In this document: piece by piece, positions 26,831 to 35,623 of the stretch | Numbering within the stretch: the stretch's first letter is position 1 | Layout: the number at the start of each line of letters is the position of its first letter | Source of the DNA: Rathayibacter sp. VKM Ac-2856 | Lineage (GTDB): Bacteria > Actinomycetota > Actinomycetes > Actinomycetales > Microbacteriaceae | Assembly: GCF_013205055.1 (NCBI RefSeq) | Contig: NZ_JABMLF010000001.1 | Location: 62,001-126,000 of the forward strand | Direction of reading: 5' to 3' | DNA: 64,000 nucleotides | Made by a program: the position numbers and the translations under genes | The notes under the pieces: model-generated | Databases searched by the model: none | What the model was told of the DNA's origin: nothing | What the model saw: only the letters and a program-made list of their open reading frames with translations

Positions 26831-27800
26831 TCCCGGGGGAGCGGCGACCCTCGACGCCCGCGGGAGGATCCGCATCGAGGTCGCCGGCAGCGACGTCGAC
26901 CGCGCGTCCGAGCTGCTGGGCGGCTTCTACTCGGGGACGGGATGGTCCGTCACTCCCACCGAGCAGCCGTTCTCCTTCCGCTACGCCGCGCTCGGCGACT
27001 CCGCCATGACGCTGCGCACCTCGCGGATGAGCGGGTCGGCGCAGGGCCGGGACCCGGCCGGCGGCGACTACGTCGTGCAGTGGATCGTCGGCGGGAAGGC
27101 GGTCGTCGACGTCGACCGCGATCTCGTGGCGATGCAGCCGGGAGTGCCGCTGCTGGTGCCCGCGCACCGGCCGTTCCGCTTCGCCTTCACCGACTACGAC
27201 CAGAAGCTCGTGCACCTCGGCCGCGCCCACGTCGGCCGGATCGCCCGCGAGCGCGGCTACCGGCGCACCGGTGCCCTGCGCCTCGACCACCAGCACCGCG
27301 TCGATCCGGACGCCGTCGAGCAGTGGCACGCCGTGATCGGCGGCGCCTCGGCCGCGCTGCGGACGGGCCGGGTCACGCCGCTGCTCTGGGACCGGCTCAC
27401 CCGGCGGGCGGCGGCCGCCTTCCTCGAGCTGTACCCGCCGGAGGGCGCCGTGCTGCCCGAGGTGCTGGCGGCGCCCCGGCACGCGAGCGTCCGCGCGGCG
27501 GTCGAGTTCGTGCACGAGAACGCCGCGCTCCCCATCGGACCGGTCGAGATCGCCGGCGCCGCGCACCTCAGCGTCCGCGGCGCGCAGGTCGCCTTCCAGC
27601 GGCTGCTCGGCACCACGCCGCTCGCCTATCTGCGCGACGTGCGGCTCGACCGGGTGCGCACCGACCTGCGGCTCGCCGATCCCGCCCGCGCCACGGTGGC
27701 CGCCGTCGCGCGCAGCTGGGGCTTCGCGCACCTCGGCCGCTTCTCCGCCGCCTACGCCGCGCGCTTCGGCGAGTACCCGAGCGTCACGCTCGGCCGCTGA
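26820..27800 (+). CDS. AraC-family transcriptional regulator
   Basis: This 326-residue protein has an N-terminal AraC-binding-like cupin domain (about 15-200) with the motif VPAHRPFRFAFTDYDQKLVHL. A C-terminal pair of AraC helix-turn-helices follows (about 225-322): GPVEIAGAAHLSVRGAQVAF, then TVAAVARSWGFAHLGRFSAAY. The GTG at 26820 lies inside the end of the MarR gene. It resembles activators of aromatic or stress genes, but the effector is unknown. Confidence 0.85.
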   Translation: MPSDPGGAATLDARGRIRIEVAGSDVDRASELLGGFYSGTGWSVTPTEQPFSFRYAALGDSAMTLRTSRMSGSAQGRDPAGGDYVVQWIVGGKAVVDVDRDLVAMQPGVPLLVPAHRPFRFAFTDYDQKLVHLGRAHVGRIARERGYRRTGALRLDHQHRVDPDAVEQWHAVIGGASAALRTGRVTPLLWDRLTRRAAAAFLELYPPEGAVLPEVLAAPRHASVRAAVEFVHENAALPIGPVEIAGAAHLSVRGAQVAFQRLLGTTPLAYLRDVRLDRVRTDLRLADPARATVAAVARSWGFAHLGRFSAAYAARFGEYPSVTLGR

Positions 27801-27938
27801 GCGCGCGGGGCCGACGCTCCTAGCACTCCTCGGCGTCGTCCGCACTCTGTTGCGAGCGCGAGGCCGCTGGCGGACAGTGGGCTGCGCGCACGACCGCGCC
27901 CGCACCGCACCGCACCGCAGAGAACGAGAGCAGCACCG

Positions 27939-28175
27939 ATGACACGCTTCGACATCGTCTACGACAGCAGGCGCTACTCCGTCACGGACCGCAGCCCGGA
28001 GCAGTTCCGCGCCGAGGTCGACGCCGCCCTGTCGTCGGAGCGCCCGCAGTGGCTGAGCGTCACCCACGGCGAGGGACGCGCGAACGAGGCCCGCCTGCTC
28101 GTCACGCCGCAGTCCTCCTTCGCGATCATCACCGACGAGCGCGTCACGGCGGCCGAGGATTCCTCCGCCGACTAG
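27939..28175 (+). CDS. Small conserved protein, paralogue of the one at 62235-62474
   Basis: This 78-residue protein is clearly homologous to the product at 62235-62474. Shared positions include M-x-R-x-D-x-x-Y at the start, AEVDAAL, PQWL, GEGRAN, AR-x-L-x-TP and IIT. I know no function. The fold may be a small alpha/beta domain, with strands around IVYDSRRYSV and FAIIT and one helix around PEQFRAEVDAAL. There is no membrane segment or signal peptide. It is transcribed alone, 138 bases after the AraC gene. Confidence 0.75.
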   Translation: MTRFDIVYDSRRYSVTDRSPEQFRAEVDAALSSERPQWLSVTHGEGRANEARLLVTPQSSFAIITDERVTAAEDSSAD

Positions 28176-28184
28176 CGACCGCGC

Positions 28185-28241
28185 CGCTCAGCGCCGGCCC
28201 CGCTCAGCGCCGGCCCCGCTCAGCGCCGGCCCCGCTCAGCG
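28185..28241. repeat. 16-bp tandem repeat, 3.5 copies, between convergent genes
   Basis: The unit CGCTCAGCGCCGGCCC occurs exactly at 28185, 28201 and 28217, with nine bases of a fourth copy at 28233. It fills the gap between the small conserved gene and the GGDEF-EAL gene. Each unit contains TCA, a stop codon for minus-strand reading, and GC-rich self-complementary bases, so the array may work as a terminator. It is also a likely site of copy-number variation. Confidence 0.85.
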
Positions 28242-28282
28242 ATGCAGCCCCGCCCGCCGCGGACCGGCCGCGGCCGTCCCGC

Positions 28283-30646
28283 TCAGCTGAGGTCCGCGCC
28301 GCCCTCCGACCCCGCGGGCATCGCCGCCGTCCCCGTCGCGCGCAGCCGCTCCTTCACCAGCTCCGGGAAGAGCGGGCGACCGTAGTAGTACCCCTGAGCG
28401 CGGTCGGCGTGCAGGGTCGTCAGCAGCTCGTGCGCCGACGGCGTCTCGACGCCCTCGACGATCGTGTGCATCTCCAGGTCCGAGACCAGGTTGATGATCG
28501 AGCGGAGGATCGTGGCGTGCCGTGGGTTCTCCTCGTCGGCGAGGAAGACGCGGTCGATCTTGACGATGCTCAGCGGCACCGTGAGCAGCGCCGCCGCCGC
28601 CGCGTGCTCCTGCCCGTAGTCGTCCAGTGCGATCGCGATGCCGTCCGCGGTGAGGGCACGGACCCGCTCGATCACCGCCTCGTCGACGTGTCCGATCGAC
28701 CCCTCCGTCAGCTCGAGGCAGAGCTGGATGCCCTGCTCAGCCGTCCGGTGCGCGCAGATCGCCTCGGTGACGCCGTCGTGCATCAGCTGCTCGGCCTCGA
28801 TGTTGACGCTGAGGAACGAGACCGACGGATCGATCGCGCGGAACTCGATCATCGCGGCCACCGCCTGGTCGACGATCTGCACCGTCAGCTCGTCGAGCAC
28901 GCCCAGCGAGCGGGCGACGTCGACGAGGGTGAGGGGGCTCAGCGCCGTGCCGTCGGGCCGCGTGTAGCGGGCCAGCGCCTCGAAGCCGACGATGCGCCGC
29001 TCGGCGACGTCGATCACGGGCTGGAAGGCGACCCGCACGGCTCCCTCGATCACCGCGCTGCGGATCTCGGCGACGAGGTCGCCGCCCGTGGGCTCTCCGC
29101 TCTTGCGGTCCTTCTTCGTCTCGTACATCCGCTCGTCGGCCTCCTGCATCACCCGGTCGAAGGATCCGCCGTCGACGGCGACCGGAGCGCCGATGCTGAT
29201 GCGGGGGTGGAGCTCGGCGTCGCCGACCACGAGTGGCCGTTCGACGGCGCGCGCGATCCGGAGCGCGACGGCTCCGGCAGTGACCGAGTCGAGCAGGACC
29301 GCGAACTCGTCGCCGCCGATGCGCGCCACGACGTCGTCGGCGCGGACGCTCTCGCGGATCCGGCCGGCCACCTCCTGGAGGACGACGTTGCCGGTCGAGT
29401 GACCGTGCGTGTCGTTCACCGCCTTGAAGTCGTCGAGGTCCATGAAGAGAACAGCCCGCTGCTCGGCGTCCGTGATCGCGGCGAACTCCTCGTAGAGGCC
29501 GCGCAGATTGCTGAGACCGGTGACCGTGTCGGTCGTGGCCTGGTCGCGGAGGACCCGGGTGGCGCGGCGGTCGAACAGCGCCTGGGTCGCGATGTGCGCG
29601 AGAGCGAGCAGGGTGCGCTGCTCCAGCGCGGTGAAGCCGCCGGAGTCGGGGCGGCGCGTCAGCACGACGTGGCGCAGGCCCTGGCCCGGCGTCGTGATGG
29701 GCGCCGACAGCTCGAAGGCGCGCCCGGGGACGGTCGCGATCCGCGTGCTCGCCGACGGGATCGCGGTGCGCGCCACCCGCTCCAGCGTCTCGAGGATCGC
29801 CTCCTGATCCCCCCACGGCAGCGCGAGCGCCGCCTCGATCAGGGCGTTCAGCTTCCGCTCGATCCGCGCGCGTCGCAGGTACTGGCTCACCACGGCGACG
29901 GCCAGCGCGACGATCAGGAGGGTGTTCGCCGAGCGGATCTCCAGACCCGCGCCGAGGTCGATGCGCTCGACCGCGGCGGAGAGGTGCGCCCCGTAGGCGA
30001 GCGCCACCAGCACGGTGTTGAGCCCGAGAGCCAGCAGCACGCGGTCGGCCCGGAGGGCGGGCCGGGGCACGTCGCTGACGTCGGCGAGCGTCAGCCAGGC
30101 CTGCAGGTACTCGGCGCCGATGGAGAGCAGACCGTAGGCCAGCACCGCCGGCACCGCCGCGAGCACCGGCCACCAGCCGGTCTGCGGGAAGAGCGAGAGC
30201 ACGAGCAGGAACGCGCCGCCCGACAGTGCGGCGAGCCCGGTCCAGTAGACGATCGCCGCCCACGCGCGCCGCGAGACGATCTGGAAGACCGCGATCGCGA
30301 GCACCCAGAGCAGCAGTGCCTCGATGCGCGGCACGTCCTGCGCGAGGAACGCGAGCACTGCCACTCCGACGCCGAAGGTGACCGTGCCGATCCCCGAGGC
30401 GAGCTCGAGCCGGAAGGACGCCGTGATCCACATCGCGGCGAGCAGCACCAGGAACGCCAGCCAGAGCCCGGGCAGCGCCGCCGCGTGGGAGGCGAGCAGG
30501 ATCAGCGCGAGGAGCAGACCCGCGGCTCCGACCCCGAGCCGGAGCGCCTGCACGGAGCGCGGGGTGCCGCGCTCGGCGAGCACCTCGGACGGCGCGAGGG
30601 GCTCCTCGGCGCGCACTGCGGAGAATCCGGTGCCGGTATCGCTCAT
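28283..30646 (-). CDS. Membrane-bound GGDEF-EAL c-di-GMP turnover protein
   Basis: This 787-residue protein has about eight or nine membrane helices (residues 35-265), a GAF-like linker (about 275-370), a GGDEF domain with intact RIGGDEFAVLL, and an EAL domain with FEALAR, VNIEAE, LELTEGSI, ALDDYG, KIDR and EGVET. Both active sites look intact, so it could make or degrade c-di-GMP; one may be regulatory. ATG 30646 is preceded by AAAGGGG, and a longer in-frame GTG at 30667 is less likely. Its convergent neighbour is separated by the 16-bp tandem array. Confidence 0.88.
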   Translation of the reverse strand: MSDTGTGFSAVRAEEPLAPSEVLAERGTPRSVQALRLGVGAAGLLLALILLASHAAALPGLWLAFLVLLAAMWITASFRLELASGIGTVTFGVGVAVLAFLAQDVPRIEALLLWVLAIAVFQIVSRRAWAAIVYWTGLAALSGGAFLLVLSLFPQTGWWPVLAAVPAVLAYGLLSIGAEYLQAWLTLADVSDVPRPALRADRVLLALGLNTVLVALAYGAHLSAAVERIDLGAGLEIRSANTLLIVALAVAVVSQYLRRARIERKLNALIEAALALPWGDQEAILETLERVARTAIPSASTRIATVPGRAFELSAPITTPGQGLRHVVLTRRPDSGGFTALEQRTLLALAHIATQALFDRRATRVLRDQATTDTVTGLSNLRGLYEEFAAITDAEQRAVLFMDLDDFKAVNDTHGHSTGNVVLQEVAGRIRESVRADDVVARIGGDEFAVLLDSVTAGAVALRIARAVERPLVVGDAELHPRISIGAPVAVDGGSFDRVMQEADERMYETKKDRKSGEPTGGDLVAEIRSAVIEGAVRVAFQPVIDVAERRIVGFEALARYTRPDGTALSPLTLVDVARSLGVLDELTVQIVDQAVAAMIEFRAIDPSVSFLSVNIEAEQLMHDGVTEAICAHRTAEQGIQLCLELTEGSIGHVDEAVIERVRALTADGIAIALDDYGQEHAAAAALLTVPLSIVKIDRVFLADEENPRHATILRSIINLVSDLEMHTIVEGVETPSAHELLTTLHADRAQGYYYGRPLFPELVKERLRATGTAAMPAGSEGGADLS

Positions 30647-30808
30647 GCGTCCGCCCACCCCTTTCACACCCCGTCGGCCCTCCCGACGATCAGGTGCGTC
30701 CCCACCTTGGCAGAGAGTCGGAGCGGTGCGCCGCCTCCACCCGCCGCGTCGAGCCCGGATCTGTCAACCCGGGCCCCTCGTCCGCGGGCCCGGGCGTACC
30801 GTGCCCGC

Positions 30809-33280
30809 ATGATCGATCGCATCGCAGAGATCTGGGGCACTCGGACGCCGTACGCGCAGGGGGAGAGGTGGCCGGTGCGCGTCGACTCGGTGCTCGCCGA
30901 GGGGGTGGCCGAGCAGGACGTCGACCGCTGGGTGCAGTCGGCCTGTGTGCTCTGCAGCAACGGCTGCGGCACCGACATCGCGGTCAAGGACGGGCGCATG
31001 GTCGGCGTGCGCGGCCGCTCCGTCGACATCGTCAACCACGGGCGGCTCGGTCCGAAGGGACTCTTCGGCAGCTGGCAGGGCGTCGCGAGCGGCGACCGGC
31101 TCACCCGCCCGCTGATCCGGGAGGGGGACCGCCTGGTCGAGACGGACTGGGACACCGCGATGGGGCGGATCGTCGAGCGCAGCCGGGCGCTGCTCGCCGA
31201 GAAGGGGCCGCTCTCGCACGGCTTCTACACCAGCGGGCAGCTCTTCCTCGAGGAGTACTACGCGCTCGGGATCATCGGCAAGGCGGGGATCGGCACGCCG
31301 CACATGGACGGCAACACCCGCCTCTGCACGGCGACGGCGGCGACGGCGATGAAGGAGAGCTTCGGCTCGGACGGGCAGCCGGGCAGCTACGCCGACATCG
31401 ACGAGTGCGACGCGATGCTCCTCTTCGGTCACAACATGGCGGAGACGCAGACCGTGCTCTGGATGCGGGTGCTCGACCGGCTCGCCGGCCCGAACCCGCC
31501 GCTCCTGGTCTGCGTGGACCCGCGGGAGACCGAGGTCGCCCGGCACGCGACGGTGCACCTGGCCGTCCAGCCGGGCACGAATCTGGCGCTGATGAACGGG
31601 CTGGTGCGCGAGCTGATCGTCACCGGGGGCGTCGACGAGGAGTACGTGGGCGCGCACACGGCGGGCTTCGACGAGCTGCGCGCCGCGGTCGAGCCCTGGA
31701 CGCCCGAGGAGGTCGCCCGCATCTGCGAGGTCGACGCGGACGACGTGCGCCGGGCCGCGGCGATCTTCCGCGACTCGCCGCGGGTGCTCTCGACCGTGCT
31801 GCAGGGCTTCTACCAGTCGAGCCAGGCGACCGCCGCGGCCTGCCAGGTCAACAACCTGCACCTGCTCACCGGCAGGATCGGCCGACCGGGCTCCGGGATC
31901 CTCCAGATGAACGGGCAGCCGACCGCGCAGAACACCCGCGAGACCGGGGCGGACGGCGATCTGCCCGGCTTCCGCAACTGGGAGAACCCGGAGCACATCC
32001 GCGAGCTGGCCGAGCTCTGGGGCGTCCACCCGGACCGCATCCCGCACTGGTCCCCGCCGACCCACGCGATGCAGATCTTCCGCTACGTCGAGCAGGGCTC
32101 GATCCCGTTCCTCTGGATCCAGGCCACGAACCCGGTCGTGTCGATGCCCCAGGCGGGGCGGATCCGCGAGGTGCTGCGGACGCCGGGGCTCTTCCTCGTG
32201 GTCCAGGACCTCTACCTCACCGAGACCGCCCGGCTGGCCGACGTGGTGCTGCCGGCCGCCGGCTGGGGCGAGAAGCAGGGCTGCTTCACCAACGTCAACC
32301 GCACCGTGCACCTCTCGGACAAGGCCGTCGAGCCGCCGGGGGAGGCGCGCAGCGATCTCGACATCCTCCTCGACTACTCGCGGCGGATGGACTTCCGCCG
32401 CGACGACGGCTCGCCGCTGCTGGGCTGGAGCGGACCGGAGGACGGCTTCCGCGCCTGGCAGGAGTGCACGCGCGGGCGGCTCTGCGACTACACCGGCATC
32501 AGCTACGAGCGCCTGCGCGGCGGGAGCGGGATCCCCTGGCCGTGCAACGACGAGCACCCGGACGGCACCGTCCGGCTCTACGGGGACGGGGTCTTCCCGA
32601 CCGCCGTCGACCGGGCCGAGACCTTCGGCCACGACCTGCTGACGGGCGCGTCGATCACTCCCGAGGCGTACCGCGCGAGAGGGCTGGACGGGCGGGCGAT
32701 CCTCAAGGCGGCGCCCTACCGTCCGGCGCACGAGCTGCCGAGCGACGAGTACCCGCTGCGCCTCACCACCGGGCGGACGGCCTACCAGTTCCACACCCGC
32801 ACGAAGACGGCGCGGGCCCCGCAGCTGAACCGGGCGGCGCCGTCCGCCTGGGTCGAGCTGTCGCGGGCGGACGCGGCGCGCGCCGGGATCGCGGAGGGCG
32901 ACGTGGTGCGCGTGGTCTCCGCCCGCGGCGAGATCGTCGTGCCGGCGCGGGTCGGCGACGTGCGCGAGGGCTGCGTGTTCGCTCCCTTCCACTACGGCTA
33001 CTGGCAGGAGGAGAGGAGCGGGCCCGGCGAGGCGCCGACCGCCGCGAACGAGCTCACGCGGACGGAGTGGGATCCGGTCTCGAAGCAGCCGCTCTTCAAG
33101 GTCGCGGCGGTGCGGATCGAGAAGGTCTCCGACGCCCGCGGGCCCGCTCCCGCGCCGACGACGACCGCCTCGCGGCCCGCTGACCCGGCCGGCGTCCCGC
33201 CCACCCGCGGCGGCGAGGCGGCGGAGCTGCTCCGCCCGACCGACCCGCCCGTGCTCGCCACCGCGGAGGAGCGCCCGTGA
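30809..33280 (+). CDS. Molybdopterin oxidoreductase, nitrate reductase/formate dehydrogenase-like, with incomplete Fe-S cysteine set
   Basis: This 823-residue protein has the MGD-enzyme fold. The N-terminal cysteine motif ACVLCSNGCG (C46, C49, C53) is followed by GRLGPKG where the fourth cluster ligand is normally GRLCPKG; here it is G81. The Mo-ligand cysteine is in NTRLCTATAATAM (about C173), and the C-terminal domain has TGRTAYQFHTRTKT and the molydopterin-dinucleotide-binding barrel. The nearest class is the assimilatory-nitrate-reductase/formate-dehydrogenase group. No electron-transfer subunit or cofactor gene lies nearby. TACCGT six bases before the ATG gives a leaderless start. It is coupled by GTGA to the next gene. 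Substrate is unproven. Confidence 0.85.
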   Translation: MIDRIAEIWGTRTPYAQGERWPVRVDSVLAEGVAEQDVDRWVQSACVLCSNGCGTDIAVKDGRMVGVRGRSVDIVNHGRLGPKGLFGSWQGVASGDRLTRPLIREGDRLVETDWDTAMGRIVERSRALLAEKGPLSHGFYTSGQLFLEEYYALGIIGKAGIGTPHMDGNTRLCTATAATAMKESFGSDGQPGSYADIDECDAMLLFGHNMAETQTVLWMRVLDRLAGPNPPLLVCVDPRETEVARHATVHLAVQPGTNLALMNGLVRELIVTGGVDEEYVGAHTAGFDELRAAVEPWTPEEVARICEVDADDVRRAAAIFRDSPRVLSTVLQGFYQSSQATAAACQVNNLHLLTGRIGRPGSGILQMNGQPTAQNTRETGADGDLPGFRNWENPEHIRELAELWGVHPDRIPHWSPPTHAMQIFRYVEQGSIPFLWIQATNPVVSMPQAGRIREVLRTPGLFLVVQDLYLTETARLADVVLPAAGWGEKQGCFTNVNRTVHLSDKAVEPPGEARSDLDILLDYSRRMDFRRDDGSPLLGWSGPEDGFRAWQECTRGRLCDYTGISYERLRGGSGIPWPCNDEHPDGTVRLYGDGVFPTAVDRAETFGHDLLTGASITPEAYRARGLDGRAILKAAPYRPAHELPSDEYPLRLTTGRTAYQFHTRTKTARAPQLNRAAPSAWVELSRADAARAGIAEGDVVRVVSARGEIVVPARVGDVREGCVFAPFHYGYWQEERSGPGEAPTAANELTRTEWDPVSKQPLFKVAAVRIEKVSDARGPAPAPTTTASRPADPAGVPPTRGGEAAELLRPTDPPVLATAEERP

Positions 33281-33735
33281 ACGTCGACCTCTACCTGGGC
33301 CTCCTGCACTCCGGCGAGCGCGTCCTCGGGCAGTCGTTCCGCCTGGTGGCGGCGACCCACGGCGATGAGCCCGACGTGCACGAGCTCTGCCTCACCCTCG
33401 CCGAGCAGTGCGAGGAGCACGCGCGCCGCCTCGGGACCGTGATCGACCGGTACGGCGAGCGACCCGACGACGAGCCGACGCGCTTCCACGCCGTTGCGCT
33501 CACCGAGGGGCGGACCGGGCCGGTCGGGCTGCTCCGCGACCTGCAGGACCTGCGCGTGCTCGCCCGCCTGGTGGACGACAGCGGGACGGTGCTGCGCCAG
33601 GCCGCGCTCGCCCTCCGCGACGAGGAGCTGCGCGCGCTGCTCGAGGACTGCCGTGCCGAGACCGCGAACCAGGAGGCATGGCTGCTGACCCGGATCAAGC
33701 AGGCCGCACCGCAGGCCCTGCTGGTCGCCTCATGA
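33277..33735 (+). CDS. Small helical protein linked to the molybdoenzyme, function unknown
   Basis: This 152-residue, mostly helical protein has a layout reminiscent of ferritin-like or DUF892-type four-helix bundles. Histidines and acidic residues occur as in HELCLTLAEQCEEHARRL and LEDCRAETANQEAWLL. The GTG start overlaps the molybdoenzyme stop, and the TGA overlaps the HPP start (ATGA 33732-33735). Tight coupling suggests a partner, chaperone or redox accessory of the molybdoenzyme. That role is inference. Confidence 0.65.
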   Translation: MNVDLYLGLLHSGERVLGQSFRLVAATHGDEPDVHELCLTLAEQCEEHARRLGTVIDRYGERPDDEPTRFHAVALTEGRTGPVGLLRDLQDLRVLARLVDDSGTVLRQAALALRDEELRALLEDCRAETANQEAWLLTRIKQAAPQALLVAS

Positions 33736-34259
33736 GCGTCTCGTGTCCCGCCGTGCGGCTGCGGCGGGCCCGCCCCGGTGCCGCGGCCTACGCGGCGGTG
33801 CTCTGCCTGGTGGTCCTCGCCCTCAGCGGCGCGGTGGGTCTCGCGCTCCGGCAGCCCTGGCTCTTCCCGAGCCTGGGGCCGACGGTGATGCTCTTCTTCG
33901 AGTCGCCGGAGCAGCCCGCGTCGCGCCCCGCGAACGCGCTGGTCGGGCACGGCGTCGGGCTGCTGGCCGGCCTCGCCTGCTTCCACCTGCTCGGCCCGGG
34001 CGGCGGAGCGTCGGTCCCGGAGGCGGGGATCACTCCGCAGTACCTGCTCGCAGGCGCGGTCTCGGTCGCCGTGACCGCGCTCGTCCTGACCCTGCTGAAG
34101 CTGCCGCACCCGCCGGCCGGCGCGACGACCCTCATCGTCAGCCTCGGGATCCTCACCCAGCCGGCCCAGCTCCTCGCGATGGCGGGCGCCGTGCTCGCCG
34201 TCACCGCGGCGGGCTGGGGCCTGAACACCCTGCTGCTCGGGAGGCGCGAACTCGCGTGA
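33732..34259 (+). CDS. HPP-family membrane protein
   Basis: This 175-residue protein has four or five membrane helices and carries the HPP signature KLPHPPAGATTLIVSLG (about 127-143), together with the FPSLGPTVMLFFE segment. HPP proteins in cyanobacteria and chloroplasts have been linked to nitrite transport. That, plus the coupled nitrate-reductase-like gene, suggests oxidised-nitrogen handling. It is the third gene of the operon; no terminator is obvious after it. Confidence 0.82.
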   Translation: MSVSCPAVRLRRARPGAAAYAAVLCLVVLALSGAVGLALRQPWLFPSLGPTVMLFFESPEQPASRPANALVGHGVGLLAGLACFHLLGPGGGASVPEAGITPQYLLAGAVSVAVTALVLTLLKLPHPPAGATTLIVSLGILTQPAQLLAMAGAVLAVTAAGWGLNTLLLGRRELA

Positions 34260-34326
34260 GCCGGCCGCCCCGCCGGAGACCGCGGGCTGTCAGTGTTCGC
34301 ACCGCGGCGAGCCGGATGATGGGCGG

Positions 34327-35553
34327 ATGTTCATCCCGACCAGAGCCGCCGGTCTCGAGGCGCTCGAGGACTTCGTCGCCCGCGCCGGCGGCACGTACGC
34401 CCGCGACCGCAATCACGATCTCGGCCCGTCCCGGAGCAACGTCTCCGGGCTCTCCCCGTACGTCCGCCACCGGCTCGTGACCGAGCGCGAGGTCGTCACC
34501 GCCGTCCTCGAGCGCCACACGCTCAGCGCCGCCGAGAAGTTCGTCCAGGAGGTGTTCTGGCGCACCTACTGGAAGGGCTGGCTCGAGCAGAACCCCGAGG
34601 TGTGGCGCCGCTACCGCCGCGAGGTGCGGGACTTCGCCGCGGGCGATCCGCCGTCGGGGTACCGCGACGCGATCGGCGGGCGGAGCGGCATCGACGCGAT
34701 GGACGCCTGGGTGCAGGAGCTCGCCGAGACCGGCTACCTGCACAATCACACGCGCATGTGGTTCGCGAGCATCTGGATCTTCACGCTCGGCCTGCCCTGG
34801 CAGCTCGGCGCCGACTTCTTCTACCGGCACCTGCTCGACGGCGACGCCGCCTCGAACACCCTGTCCTGGCGCTGGGTCGCCGGGCTGCAGACCGCGGGCA
34901 AGACCTACCTCGCGACCGCGTCCAACATCGCCAAGTACACCGAGGGCCGCTTCTCGCCGCAGAACCTCGCCTCCTCGGCCCCCGCGCTGATGGAGGAGCA
35001 CTTCCCGCCGCGCACGCCGATCGAGCCCGACGCCGTCTCCGGGACGATCGGCGCCCGCGCCGGCCTGCTGCTGCACGAGGAGGACCTCGACGCGGCGAGC
35101 CTCCTCGAGGAGCAGCCCGGCCTCGCGGACCGGCTCGTCGCGGCCGCCGTGTTCGGCGACGCGTCCGAGCGGTCGCCGTTCGCCGTGTCCGACGCGGTGA
35201 GCGCGTTCACCGCCGCGGCCCTCGCCGACGCCGCGGAGCGCACGCGGGACGCCGACGGCCGCCCGGCGCGCGTGCTGGCCGACGCGCGGCCCGAATCCGT
35301 CGTCGCCTGGGCGGAGTCCGAGGGCCTGGACACGATCGTCGTCCCGTATGCGCCGATCGGCCCCGTGCAGGAGCGGCTGGACGCGCTCCGCCCCGCCCTC
35401 GCCGACGCCGGGATCGCGCTCGTCACCGTGCGCCGCGCCTGGGACGGCACCGCCTGGCCTTCGGCCTCGCGCGGCTTCTTCGCGTTCAAGAAGCGGATCC
35501 CGGCGCTGGTGCGCGATCTGGCGGAGCCCGTGGACGCGGTCCGGCTGTTCTGA
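34327..35553 (+). CDS. Cryptochrome/photolyase-family FAD-binding protein with displaced alpha/beta segment
   Basis: This 408-residue protein has the photolyase FAD-binding domain at the N-terminus: RSNVSGLSPYVRHRL, EKFVQEVFWRTYWKGWLE, GYLHNHTRMWFASIWIF, WRWVAGLQTAGKTY and NIAKYTEGRF (residues 35-220). Photolyases normally begin with an alpha/beta antenna domain. Here the N-terminus lacks it, and instead a Rossmann-like segment follows the FAD domain (residues about 315-405, with DTIVVPYAPIGPVQERLDAL and a final SRGFFAFKKRIPALV). The layout looks like a circular permutation. It likely binds FAD and may repair DNA or sense blue light; activity is unproven. Confidence 0.8.
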   Translation: MFIPTRAAGLEALEDFVARAGGTYARDRNHDLGPSRSNVSGLSPYVRHRLVTEREVVTAVLERHTLSAAEKFVQEVFWRTYWKGWLEQNPEVWRRYRREVRDFAAGDPPSGYRDAIGGRSGIDAMDAWVQELAETGYLHNHTRMWFASIWIFTLGLPWQLGADFFYRHLLDGDAASNTLSWRWVAGLQTAGKTYLATASNIAKYTEGRFSPQNLASSAPALMEEHFPPRTPIEPDAVSGTIGARAGLLLHEEDLDAASLLEEQPGLADRLVAAAVFGDASERSPFAVSDAVSAFTAAALADAAERTRDADGRPARVLADARPESVVAWAESEGLDTIVVPYAPIGPVQERLDALRPALADAGIALVTVRRAWDGTAWPSASRGFFAFKKRIPALVRDLAEPVDAVRLF

Positions 35554-35623
35554 GCCCGTCTCCCCGAGGGGGCCGGGGGTCGCGGCATCGCGATTGTCCG
35601 GCGCCCGCATCGGGCGGCCGAGG

